DNA of 64,000 nucleotides, from the NCBI GenBank assembly GCA_023053545.1, contig JAKZAN010000094.1, forward strand, positions 48,739-112,738, in the 5' to 3' direction. This document shows positions 43,101 to 51,704 of this stretch, in pieces. Source of the DNA: Lepidurus packardi (lineage: Eukaryota; Arthropoda; Branchiopoda; Notostraca; Triopsidae). The notes below the pieces were generated by a model. That model made no database searches. It had not been told where the DNA came from and saw nothing but the letters and a program-made list of their open reading frames with translations. The position numbers and the translations under genes are program-made. Position 1 is the stretch's first letter. Every line of letters begins with the position of its first letter.

Positions 43101-45488
43101 ACGAAGCGATCAGTACTCCAACAGATAAGCCGGATTTTCGATCCCCTAGGGTTTCTGGGCCCCATTACTATTTCTGGCAAGATCCTTATGCAAGGAATCT
43201 GGAAAAGTGGAATCGCCTGGGATGAAACACTTCCACCAACCCTACTCCAGTCCTGGTCAGTCGTCTTAAAAGAGCTCACCCTCATCGAAGGCGTGGAACT
43301 CCCTCGCCTCTATGTATCACATCCAAGCGCTGCGACTAGCCTCCACATCTTTGCCGACGCCAGCCCTCAAGCTTATGGAGTAGTAGCCTATTTGGTTGGT
43401 CATCAGGAATCGTCCTTCGTCCTTTCAAAATCACGCGTTGCCCCTCTTAAGACATTGACTCTTCCTCATCTCGAATTACTTGCCCTACTCTTAGCTTGTC
43501 GCCTCGCCACCTATTTAAAGGAAAATCTCCCTTCCGAGTCCCCCAGACCTGTCCATATTTGGACGGATTCACAAATTGCACTACACTGGGCCACTGGCTC
43601 ACGTCCTCCACGTCGAGTTCTCGAAAATCGGATTAATGAAATTAAGCGCCTGACTGCGAACCTCCAAGCAGAAATTCTACACTGCTCCACCTCCGATAAT
43701 CCAGCAGATCTTCTCACCCGTGGCATATCTTTCACGAAGTTTCAACAATCAACCCTCTGGCAACATGGACCGGAACTGCTAAAGCACCCGCTATCGGCAT
43801 CTCCTATATCCCTTAACGTTGCACTCGTGATTCAAACAGACCCCCCATCGGTAACAACCCAACCGATAGTGCCGGAGATTTTCTCGCGATTCCGTTCGTG
43901 GACCAGATTACTCCATGTGCTCTCCTGGATCTTTAGGTTTTTTACCAAAAGTAGGAATTCCGCAAAGAGAGTCGGACCCCTTTCAGTAGAAGAATTAAGC
44001 TTCACCGAAGAATGGATTTTTCGTCGCACGCAAGAGCTAGATTTCCCTGAAGTTTACGATGCTTTAGCTTCAACTACGCCCTCAAAAAAAATCGCAATTA
44101 TCCGTCAACTTGGGCTGTACCTAAGCGAAAAGGGACTCATTCGATGCAAGGGAAGGATACAGAACGCTTCGCTTCCCATTACTGCTCGTAACCCCCTTTT
44201 ACTCTCGAATCGTTCATCGATTACCCCCCTGTTAATTCGCCATCACCACGAAGAAACTGTTCATTCTGGCGCGAATTCCGTGCTTACCTGTCTTCGACAG
44301 CGTTTCTGGATTCCCGCCGTTTTACCCGTTGTTAAGCGCGTCATTCGTGAGTGTCTACCCTGCCAACGACTCAGTAGCACTCCGTATGGCGTAGCCCAAG
44401 CTGCTCCGTTACCCCACTTCCGGATCTCTCCTGGCATCCCTTTCGAAGTCACGGGAGTGGATTTTCTAGGACCCCTTTTCGTTAAGGATTCGACTTCGGA
44501 CAAGCAAGAGCTCAAGCAGTACATTTGTTTATTCACTTGTGCAAAAATTCGTGCTGTGCACCTAGAATTGGTAAACGATCTCAAGGTTGTGACTTTCCTG
44601 CATGCTATGCAGCGTTTCATCTACAGGAAAGGATGTCCTCGGTTGTTAATCTCTGACAATGCCACCACGTTCGAGGCTGCGTCTAGCTTCCTTTCCAATA
44701 ACTCTGCTTCTCAAGTCCTACAATCTTACCTCGCAGAGAAGAAGATCGTTTGGAAACACATACCGAAACGAGCTCCCTGGTACGGAGGATTTTGGGAGCG
44801 GCTAGTAGGCCTGACCAAGGCCCTGTTGAAGCGTCATTTAGGAAGGGCACGGATTAACAAACAAGATCTTGAAACCTTGATTGTCGCTATAGAAACACAA
44901 TTGAACAATCGACCTCTAACGGCGAACTCTGCCGATTTGAATGATTTAGACCCCTTGACCCCCTCTCACTTTCTTCATGGACGATTCTTGCCTACCCTAT
45001 GTTGCACGACTCTTTATGAAGAACCTGAGTATGGAACGCCTGATGACCTGACCAGGTCTTTCCTCAACCTACAAACAATATTGGGTAGCTTTTGGAAGCG
45101 TTGGTCTCAAGAATATCTGACGTCTCTTCGCCAACATCATTCCATCGTCTCCGCGACAAAAATTACGGAGCCTAAGATTGGTGAATTAGTCCACATTCAT
45201 GACGATGGCAAGAGACAATTTTGGAAACTAGGTCTCATTACGGGACTAGAACGTGGGAAAGATGGAGTCGTTCGTTCGGTTTCTCTTCGGACTGCTAATG
45301 GCACTACGAATCGTCCTATTACTCGTCTCTACCCCTTAGAACTCCAACCAGAAGAAACTTCTCCCGAAGAGGACGCACCGTCAGCGATACCCAATCCTAT
45401 ACAAGGTGTACGCAAGCGACATCCACGAGAAGCCGCCGAGATAGCTCGCATTCGGATTCGCAAGATAGCCTCCGACGAAATCGCATAA
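40197..45488 (+). CDS. BEL/Pao Gag-Pol polyprotein, unit 2
   Basis: This is an intact 1,763-residue copy with the domain order and catalytic residues described for unit 1. It differs from unit 1 at three residues: D568 (GAT at 41898-41900), Q661 (CAA at 42177-42179) and S1166 (TCC at 43692-43694, just before the RNase H DNPAD motif). Its translation is identical to unit 3. It is bounded by shared LTRs on both sides, so it cannot be an independent insertion. The RT again reads YMDN. Confidence 0.96.
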   Translation: MPASLIPLNRSRGMFYTFIKGLKVNVDEYMNGPTTPAEKKQKLVRTLQTLETKFASISSLDAKILDLTPQEELEEEEKAIIRYEIEYEDYVVYLQSGISQLQGIISVQPPPSAAVPVPPYPRKSKLPVLKLPFFDGSPMNWQNFWDTFKSEIHGNTELSSVHKFHYLIGQLQKEARETVKGLSPSDVTYTLAIDLLLERFGKPEKLIQHHIRALQDLKFSADSVSGLKSFVLTLEQHLRELESLGRPINDYGDFLVCLIQDKLPSTLKQNMYRSRGNSSWDLLSLRQVLKLELDIAESCESPKPPSKPIDDKPKFQPHKTPAASALLTAAPISPKSDMTSKPPKCAFCQGPHKPQDCPRYPTIPERFALAKEKRMCFNCLAHSSHSEASECKSKFRCMICKRAHHTSLHLSRPPAPSTPENEPESLTTAMSVHSDCSSSSQSSPLPQLVFLKIAEAPVMVNGRSTTANILFDDGAQRSFVTEGLLKKLRHKPRHSQTTNLHTFGAQPQKTKLPTTQISILNLRNEAQDILVNVVPSIVAPLNLRSPISISSYPYLRDLPLAHPNVNQDLLEIDVLIGADHSWEFIEDDVIRGNGPIAIRSTLGYLLSGPAHTGSQTSNSCSLLLVGQGPSPEERNLEDFWQIESIGITSTKPDDIYLREYQDSKVNRQEDGRYCAKLAWKEDHPSLPSNFNVDNSRTTNLLKRLRKDPKTLEQYDSIFKEYEERGFIEKVSNELPTRPSNTHYLPHRHVVKDSLTTPIRVVFDCSCQSEPGQPSLNHCLDPGPSLLNDLCGILLRFREHKFVVSADIEKAFLNITLAEEDRDFLRFLWPRNPPDPTSPFDTYRIRVVLFGASCSPFILLAVLDKHLTSYNTPQARTLKKNIYMDNLLDGATSENQLVTLYHQSRHMLAEAKMNLRDWSTNSPLLRKQLVLDHTLSSSATVNILGLKWLTETDSFTYPSFDLGPLTPKPTKRSVLQQISRIFDPLGFLGPITISGKILMQGIWKSGIAWDETLPPTLLQSWSVVLKELTLIEGVELPRLYVSHPSAATSLHIFADASPQAYGVVAYLVGHQESSFVLSKSRVAPLKTLTLPHLELLALLLACRLATYLKENLPSESPRPVHIWTDSQIALHWATGSRPPRRVLENRINEIKRLTANLQAEILHCSTSDNPADLLTRGISFTKFQQSTLWQHGPELLKHPLSASPISLNVALVIQTDPPSVTTQPIVPEIFSRFRSWTRLLHVLSWIFRFFTKSRNSAKRVGPLSVEELSFTEEWIFRRTQELDFPEVYDALASTTPSKKIAIIRQLGLYLSEKGLIRCKGRIQNASLPITARNPLLLSNRSSITPLLIRHHHEETVHSGANSVLTCLRQRFWIPAVLPVVKRVIRECLPCQRLSSTPYGVAQAAPLPHFRISPGIPFEVTGVDFLGPLFVKDSTSDKQELKQYICLFTCAKIRAVHLELVNDLKVVTFLHAMQRFIYRKGCPRLLISDNATTFEAASSFLSNNSASQVLQSYLAEKKIVWKHIPKRAPWYGGFWERLVGLTKALLKRHLGRARINKQDLETLIVAIETQLNNRPLTANSADLNDLDPLTPSHFLHGRFLPTLCCTTLYEEPEYGTPDDLTRSFLNLQTILGSFWKRWSQEYLTSLRQHHSIVSATKITEPKIGELVHIHDDGKRQFWKLGLITGLERGKDGVVRSVSLRTANGTTNRPITRLYPLELQPEETSPEEDAPSAIPNPIQGVRKRHPREAAEIARIRIRKIASDEIA

Positions 45489-45505
45489 CTACAATTCCGG
45501 CCGGC

Positions 45506-45512
45506 GGGAGAA
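45506..45512 (+). other. Polypurine tract, unit 2
   Basis: GGGAGAA abuts LTR 3, as in unit 1. Confidence 0.75.
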
Positions 45513-45747
45513 TGTCGGAAATTCCGATTTCCTCCTTTCTGTCCTATCTCCTTTCTATCCTACCTCCTATTCTATTTTTCGCAGCACGCGTTCAATGTTC
45601 AGTTTTGTACCCTATCGATCGCTTCTTTCTGTTTTTCAACTTATTGACCCATTCTTTTCGATCCACCCTGCACGTGCTGCCAAAGCTAACCTTTCCTTCA
45701 GTACTTCTAAACCTTTCTTCTAGTTCTTTCTCTGACATTTGGCCCCC

Positions 45748-45755
45748 TATAAAAG
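45748..45755 (+). promoter_or_regulatory. LTR 3 TATA box
   Basis: TATAAAAG, potential promoter of unit 3. Confidence 0.75.
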
Positions 45756-45843
45756 GCAGTCGGTTTTCGATAGAGGGCAATGTTCCACTGGACCTTGGTG
45801 AAAACGCTCTCCTTTTTGTTATGTGCGCTGCCTTGCTGGCAAT

Positions 45844-45849
45844 AATAAA
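45844..45849 (+). terminator. LTR 3 polyadenylation signal
   Basis: AATAAA, potential 3' end signal for unit 2 transcripts. Confidence 0.6.
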
Positions 45850-45941
45850 AGTCGTAAGATCGAGCCTGACTTATTCATTTAAAAACACAACGCAGGGTTT
45901 AAGTTTCCCCAATCTTTACCTAACCACTATTTCCGACATTT

Positions 45942-45959
45942 TGGTGCCGTGACCAGGAT
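45942..45959 (+). other. Primer-binding site, unit 3
   Basis: Same sequence as in units 1 and 2, three bases after LTR 3. Confidence 0.8.
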
Positions 45960-48900
45960 GCCAGCATCGCTCATACCCCTCAATAGGTCCCGTGGCATGT
46001 TCTATACCTTCATCAAAGGTTTGAAAGTGAACGTGGACGAGTACATGAATGGCCCCACAACCCCCGCAGAAAAGAAGCAGAAGCTGGTACGCACTCTTCA
46101 AACCCTCGAGACAAAATTCGCCTCGATCTCCTCCTTGGACGCCAAGATCCTCGACTTAACGCCCCAGGAGGAATTAGAAGAAGAAGAAAAGGCCATCATC
46201 CGCTACGAAATCGAATATGAGGATTACGTGGTATACCTACAGTCTGGCATCTCCCAACTGCAAGGTATCATCAGTGTACAGCCTCCCCCAAGCGCCGCGG
46301 TCCCAGTACCCCCTTACCCAAGAAAGTCAAAACTTCCCGTACTTAAATTACCTTTTTTTGATGGAAGTCCCATGAACTGGCAGAACTTCTGGGATACGTT
46401 TAAGTCCGAGATCCACGGAAATACCGAGTTATCGTCTGTTCATAAATTCCACTACCTCATCGGACAACTCCAAAAGGAAGCAAGGGAGACTGTGAAAGGA
46501 TTATCCCCCTCTGACGTAACCTACACATTGGCCATTGATCTCCTACTCGAACGGTTTGGAAAACCTGAGAAGCTTATCCAGCATCACATCAGAGCCTTAC
46601 AGGATTTGAAGTTTTCTGCGGATTCAGTCTCAGGATTGAAAAGTTTTGTACTCACCCTAGAGCAACATCTGAGAGAACTCGAATCCTTAGGAAGACCCAT
46701 CAACGATTATGGCGACTTTCTGGTTTGCCTAATTCAAGACAAGCTACCCTCGACTCTCAAACAAAATATGTATAGAAGTCGTGGTAATTCTTCCTGGGAT
46801 CTGCTCTCATTGCGTCAAGTCTTAAAATTAGAACTGGACATCGCCGAATCGTGTGAATCCCCCAAACCCCCCTCCAAACCAATCGACGACAAGCCTAAGT
46901 TCCAACCCCACAAGACTCCCGCGGCCTCAGCCCTACTGACGGCTGCACCGATCAGCCCCAAGTCAGATATGACCTCCAAACCCCCTAAATGTGCGTTTTG
47001 CCAAGGACCCCACAAGCCACAAGACTGTCCGCGGTACCCGACCATTCCCGAACGATTTGCTTTAGCAAAGGAGAAGCGAATGTGTTTCAATTGTCTGGCC
47101 CATTCCAGCCACTCCGAGGCTTCCGAATGTAAATCCAAGTTTCGCTGTATGATATGCAAGCGTGCCCATCATACTAGTCTCCATCTTTCGCGTCCTCCCG
47201 CTCCATCTACTCCAGAGAATGAACCTGAATCGTTGACAACTGCTATGTCTGTCCACAGCGATTGTTCTTCCTCATCGCAATCTTCCCCGTTACCTCAGCT
47301 AGTTTTCCTCAAGATTGCAGAGGCCCCTGTCATGGTGAATGGTCGGAGCACAACCGCGAACATATTGTTCGATGATGGCGCACAACGGTCTTTCGTAACT
47401 GAAGGGTTACTTAAGAAGCTAAGACACAAGCCTCGCCATTCGCAAACAACCAATCTTCATACCTTCGGAGCACAACCTCAAAAGACCAAGCTACCTACCA
47501 CCCAAATATCTATCCTCAACCTTCGTAATGAAGCTCAAGATATTTTAGTGAATGTAGTCCCCAGTATCGTAGCTCCTCTTAATCTTCGCTCGCCTATCAG
47601 TATTTCCAGCTACCCGTATCTCCGAGACCTCCCCTTAGCTCACCCCAACGTAAACCAAGATCTCTTGGAAATTGATGTACTAATCGGAGCTGACCATTCA
47701 TGGGAATTTATTGAAGACGACGTCATCCGTGGAAATGGGCCAATCGCAATCCGCTCTACCCTTGGATATTTACTGTCAGGACCCGCGCACACTGGATCAC
47801 AAACCTCGAATTCGTGCTCCCTGTTACTGGTTGGTCAAGGACCTTCTCCCGAAGAACGCAACTTGGAAGATTTCTGGCAAATTGAGTCAATTGGTATCAC
47901 TTCCACAAAACCCGACGACATCTACCTGCGAGAGTACCAAGATTCCAAAGTGAACCGCCAAGAGGATGGAAGGTATTGCGCTAAGCTTGCCTGGAAGGAA
48001 GACCATCCCTCACTTCCCTCAAATTTCAACGTTGATAATTCTCGCACAACCAACCTACTGAAGCGCCTTCGAAAAGATCCAAAAACTCTGGAGCAGTACG
48101 ATTCGATTTTCAAGGAGTACGAAGAAAGAGGATTCATCGAAAAAGTCAGCAATGAGCTTCCAACTCGACCTTCAAATACCCACTATCTCCCCCATCGCCA
48201 CGTGGTGAAGGATTCCTTAACCACGCCCATTCGCGTCGTATTCGACTGTTCTTGTCAATCGGAGCCAGGTCAACCCAGTCTAAATCACTGTTTGGATCCC
48301 GGACCATCCCTTCTCAACGATCTTTGTGGAATATTACTTCGTTTTAGAGAGCACAAGTTCGTCGTTTCAGCTGATATCGAGAAAGCATTTTTGAACATCA
48401 CGCTTGCTGAAGAAGATCGCGATTTCCTACGTTTCCTATGGCCCAGGAATCCGCCGGATCCGACTTCTCCATTCGATACCTATCGAATTCGAGTCGTGCT
48501 TTTTGGTGCCTCCTGCTCTCCGTTTATTTTGTTAGCGGTTTTGGATAAACATCTAACATCATATAACACCCCCCAGGCTCGAACCCTCAAGAAAAATATA
48601 TATATGGATAACTTGCTAGACGGAGCTACCAGCGAAAATCAACTCGTCACTTTATACCACCAATCGCGACACATGTTAGCTGAGGCAAAGATGAACCTGC
48701 GAGATTGGTCTACAAATAGTCCACTTCTGAGGAAACAGCTAGTCCTAGACCACACATTGTCATCAAGCGCTACGGTTAACATCCTTGGATTAAAGTGGCT
48801 TACAGAAACCGATTCCTTCACTTACCCCTCCTTTGACCTTGGACCCCTTACGCCTAAGCCTACGAAGCGATCAGTACTCCAACAGATAAGCCGGATTTTC

Positions 48901-51249
48901 GATCCCCTAGGGTTTCTGGGCCCCATTACTATTTCTGGCAAGATCCTTATGCAAGGAATCTGGAAAAGTGGAATCGCCTGGGATGAAACACTTCCACCAA
49001 CCCTACTCCAGTCCTGGTCAGTCGTCTTAAAAGAGCTCACCCTCATCGAAGGCGTGGAACTCCCTCGCCTCTATGTATCACATCCAAGCGCTGCGACTAG
49101 CCTCCACATCTTTGCCGACGCCAGCCCTCAAGCTTATGGAGTAGTAGCCTATTTGGTTGGTCATCAGGAATCGTCCTTCGTCCTTTCAAAATCACGCGTT
49201 GCCCCTCTTAAGACATTGACTCTTCCTCATCTCGAATTACTTGCCCTACTCTTAGCTTGTCGCCTCGCCACCTATTTAAAGGAAAATCTCCCTTCCGAGT
49301 CCCCCAGACCTGTCCATATTTGGACGGATTCACAAATTGCACTACACTGGGCCACTGGCTCACGTCCTCCACGTCGAGTTCTCGAAAATCGGATTAATGA
49401 AATTAAGCGCCTGACTGCGAACCTCCAAGCAGAAATTCTACACTGCTCCACCTCCGATAATCCAGCAGATCTTCTCACCCGTGGCATATCTTTCACGAAG
49501 TTTCAACAATCAACCCTCTGGCAACATGGACCGGAACTGCTAAAGCACCCGCTATCGGCATCTCCTATATCCCTTAACGTTGCACTCGTGATTCAAACAG
49601 ACCCCCCATCGGTAACAACCCAACCGATAGTGCCGGAGATTTTCTCGCGATTCCGTTCGTGGACCAGATTACTCCATGTGCTCTCCTGGATCTTTAGGTT
49701 TTTTACCAAAAGTAGGAATTCCGCAAAGAGAGTCGGACCCCTTTCAGTAGAAGAATTAAGCTTCACCGAAGAATGGATTTTTCGTCGCACGCAAGAGCTA
49801 GATTTCCCTGAAGTTTACGATGCTTTAGCTTCAACTACGCCCTCAAAAAAAATCGCAATTATCCGTCAACTTGGGCTGTACCTAAGCGAAAAGGGACTCA
49901 TTCGATGCAAGGGAAGGATACAGAACGCTTCGCTTCCCATTACTGCTCGTAACCCCCTTTTACTCTCGAATCGTTCATCGATTACCCCCCTGTTAATTCG
50001 CCATCACCACGAAGAAACTGTTCATTCTGGCGCGAATTCCGTGCTTACCTGTCTTCGACAGCGTTTCTGGATTCCCGCCGTTTTACCCGTTGTTAAGCGC
50101 GTCATTCGTGAGTGTCTACCCTGCCAACGACTCAGTAGCACTCCGTATGGCGTAGCCCAAGCTGCTCCGTTACCCCACTTCCGGATCTCTCCTGGCATCC
50201 CTTTCGAAGTCACGGGAGTGGATTTTCTAGGACCCCTTTTCGTTAAGGATTCGACTTCGGACAAGCAAGAGCTCAAGCAGTACATTTGTTTATTCACTTG
50301 TGCAAAAATTCGTGCTGTGCACCTAGAATTGGTAAACGATCTCAAGGTTGTGACTTTCCTGCATGCTATGCAGCGTTTCATCTACAGGAAAGGATGTCCT
50401 CGGTTGTTAATCTCTGACAATGCCACCACGTTCGAGGCTGCGTCTAGCTTCCTTTCCAATAACTCTGCTTCTCAAGTCCTACAATCTTACCTCGCAGAGA
50501 AGAAGATCGTTTGGAAACACATACCGAAACGAGCTCCCTGGTACGGAGGATTTTGGGAGCGGCTAGTAGGCCTGACCAAGGCCCTGTTGAAGCGTCATTT
50601 AGGAAGGGCACGGATTAACAAACAAGATCTTGAAACCTTGATTGTCGCTATAGAAACACAATTGAACAATCGACCTCTAACGGCGAACTCTGCCGATTTG
50701 AATGATTTAGACCCCTTGACCCCCTCTCACTTTCTTCATGGACGATTCTTGCCTACCCTATGTTGCACGACTCTTTATGAAGAACCTGAGTATGGAACGC
50801 CTGATGACCTGACCAGGTCTTTCCTCAACCTACAAACAATATTGGGTAGCTTTTGGAAGCGTTGGTCTCAAGAATATCTGACGTCTCTTCGCCAACATCA
50901 TTCCATCGTCTCCGCGACAAAAATTACGGAGCCTAAGATTGGTGAATTAGTCCACATTCATGACGATGGCAAGAGACAATTTTGGAAACTAGGTCTCATT
51001 ACGGGACTAGAACGTGGGAAAGATGGAGTCGTTCGTTCGGTTTCTCTTCGGACTGCTAATGGCACTACGAATCGTCCTATTACTCGTCTCTACCCCTTAG
51101 AACTCCAACCAGAAGAAACTTCTCCCGAAGAGGACGCACCGTCAGCGATACCCAATCCTATACAAGGTGTACGCAAGCGACATCCACGAGAAGCCGCCGA
51201 GATAGCTCGCATTCGGATTCGCAAGATAGCCTCCGACGAAATCGCATAA
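45958..51249 (+). CDS. BEL/Pao Gag-Pol polyprotein, unit 3
   Basis: This is an intact 1,763-residue copy whose translation is identical to unit 2 and differs from unit 1 at residues 568, 661 and 1166. It retains the protease aspartate, the RT, RNase H and integrase catalytic residues, and YMDN in the RT. The frame ends 24 bp before LTR 4, leaving no room for an envelope gene. Identity with unit 2 suggests that the last amplification step copied a unit of that type. Confidence 0.96.
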   Translation: MPASLIPLNRSRGMFYTFIKGLKVNVDEYMNGPTTPAEKKQKLVRTLQTLETKFASISSLDAKILDLTPQEELEEEEKAIIRYEIEYEDYVVYLQSGISQLQGIISVQPPPSAAVPVPPYPRKSKLPVLKLPFFDGSPMNWQNFWDTFKSEIHGNTELSSVHKFHYLIGQLQKEARETVKGLSPSDVTYTLAIDLLLERFGKPEKLIQHHIRALQDLKFSADSVSGLKSFVLTLEQHLRELESLGRPINDYGDFLVCLIQDKLPSTLKQNMYRSRGNSSWDLLSLRQVLKLELDIAESCESPKPPSKPIDDKPKFQPHKTPAASALLTAAPISPKSDMTSKPPKCAFCQGPHKPQDCPRYPTIPERFALAKEKRMCFNCLAHSSHSEASECKSKFRCMICKRAHHTSLHLSRPPAPSTPENEPESLTTAMSVHSDCSSSSQSSPLPQLVFLKIAEAPVMVNGRSTTANILFDDGAQRSFVTEGLLKKLRHKPRHSQTTNLHTFGAQPQKTKLPTTQISILNLRNEAQDILVNVVPSIVAPLNLRSPISISSYPYLRDLPLAHPNVNQDLLEIDVLIGADHSWEFIEDDVIRGNGPIAIRSTLGYLLSGPAHTGSQTSNSCSLLLVGQGPSPEERNLEDFWQIESIGITSTKPDDIYLREYQDSKVNRQEDGRYCAKLAWKEDHPSLPSNFNVDNSRTTNLLKRLRKDPKTLEQYDSIFKEYEERGFIEKVSNELPTRPSNTHYLPHRHVVKDSLTTPIRVVFDCSCQSEPGQPSLNHCLDPGPSLLNDLCGILLRFREHKFVVSADIEKAFLNITLAEEDRDFLRFLWPRNPPDPTSPFDTYRIRVVLFGASCSPFILLAVLDKHLTSYNTPQARTLKKNIYMDNLLDGATSENQLVTLYHQSRHMLAEAKMNLRDWSTNSPLLRKQLVLDHTLSSSATVNILGLKWLTETDSFTYPSFDLGPLTPKPTKRSVLQQISRIFDPLGFLGPITISGKILMQGIWKSGIAWDETLPPTLLQSWSVVLKELTLIEGVELPRLYVSHPSAATSLHIFADASPQAYGVVAYLVGHQESSFVLSKSRVAPLKTLTLPHLELLALLLACRLATYLKENLPSESPRPVHIWTDSQIALHWATGSRPPRRVLENRINEIKRLTANLQAEILHCSTSDNPADLLTRGISFTKFQQSTLWQHGPELLKHPLSASPISLNVALVIQTDPPSVTTQPIVPEIFSRFRSWTRLLHVLSWIFRFFTKSRNSAKRVGPLSVEELSFTEEWIFRRTQELDFPEVYDALASTTPSKKIAIIRQLGLYLSEKGLIRCKGRIQNASLPITARNPLLLSNRSSITPLLIRHHHEETVHSGANSVLTCLRQRFWIPAVLPVVKRVIRECLPCQRLSSTPYGVAQAAPLPHFRISPGIPFEVTGVDFLGPLFVKDSTSDKQELKQYICLFTCAKIRAVHLELVNDLKVVTFLHAMQRFIYRKGCPRLLISDNATTFEAASSFLSNNSASQVLQSYLAEKKIVWKHIPKRAPWYGGFWERLVGLTKALLKRHLGRARINKQDLETLIVAIETQLNNRPLTANSADLNDLDPLTPSHFLHGRFLPTLCCTTLYEEPEYGTPDDLTRSFLNLQTILGSFWKRWSQEYLTSLRQHHSIVSATKITEPKIGELVHIHDDGKRQFWKLGLITGLERGKDGVVRSVSLRTANGTTNRPITRLYPLELQPEETSPEEDAPSAIPNPIQGVRKRHPREAAEIARIRIRKIASDEIA

Positions 51250-51266
51250 CTACAATTCCGGCCGGC

Positions 51267-51273
51267 GGGAGAA
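51267..51273 (+). other. Polypurine tract, unit 3
   Basis: GGGAGAA precedes LTR 4. Confidence 0.75.
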
Positions 51274-51508
51274 TGTCGGAAATTCCGATTTCCTCCTTTC
51301 TGTCCTATCTCCTTTCTATCCTACCTCCTATTCTATTTTTCGCAGCACGCGTTCAATGTTCAGTTTTGTACCCTATCGATCGCTTCTTTCTGTTTTTCAA
51401 CTTATTGACCCATTCTTTTCGATCCACCCTGCACGTGCTGCCAAAGCTAACCTTTCCTTCAGTACTTCTAAACCTTTCTTCTAGTTCTTTCTCTGACATT
51501 TGGCCCCC

Positions 51509-51516
51509 TATAAAAG
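51509..51516 (+). promoter_or_regulatory. LTR 4 TATA box
   Basis: TATAAAAG here points outward and could drive transcription of satellite B beyond 51700. Confidence 0.7.
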
Positions 51517-51604
51517 GCAGTCGGTTTTCGATAGAGGGCAATGTTCCACTGGACCTTGGTGAAAACGCTCTCCTTTTTGTTATGTGCGCTGCCTTGCTGG
51601 CAAT

Positions 51605-51610
51605 AATAAA
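51605..51610 (+). terminator. LTR 4 polyadenylation signal
   Basis: AATAAA, the likely 3' end signal for unit 3 transcripts. Confidence 0.6.
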
Positions 51611-51699
51611 AGTCGTAAGATCGAGCCTGACTTATTCATTTAAAAACACAACGCAGGGTTTAAGTTTCCCCAATCTTTACCTAACCACTATTTCCGACA

Positions 51700-51704
51700 C
51701 CTGA
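51700..51704. repeat. Target-site duplication of the BEL/Pao array, right copy
   Basis: CCTGA matches 33986-33990 and leads straight into AAATTTCAATG of satellite B in the same phase and orientation as the left flank. Confidence 0.93.

Larger units (their letters stand above)
45513..45938 (+). repeat. BEL/Pao LTR 3 (internal, shared)
   Basis: This 426 bp LTR links units 2 and 3, with a purine tract to the left and a primer site to the right. No difference from LTR 2 was noticed. Confidence 0.97.
33991..51699 (+). mobile_element. Tandem BEL/Pao LTR retrotransposon array: four LTRs, three internal regions
   Basis: This 17,709 bp insertion has the order LTR-internal-LTR-internal-LTR-internal-LTR with an exact period of 5,761 bp. 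Neighbouring units share an LTR, and only the outer ends carry the 5 bp duplication CCTGA. Each internal region holds a primer-binding site, one uninterrupted 1,763-codon gag-pol frame and a purine tract before the next LTR. There is no envelope frame (24 bp from stop to LTR). Family assignment rests on the DUF1759-type Gag, the CX2CX3HX4C knuckle, the FDPLG motif after the RT and the C-terminal DUF5641-type region. Origin by unequal LTR-LTR exchange after one insertion is inferred. A collapsed or expanded assembly must be excluded. Confidence 0.96.
51274..51699 (+). repeat. BEL/Pao LTR 4 (outer 3' LTR)
   Basis: This 426 bp LTR ends ATTTCCGACA and is followed directly by CCTGA and satellite B. 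No primer site follows, confirming that this is the true right end of the array. Confidence 0.97.

Noticed and set aside
33991-51699. Endogenous retrovirus with envelope
   Set aside because: Only 24 bp separate the gag-pol stop from the next LTR in every unit, so no envelope gene exists.
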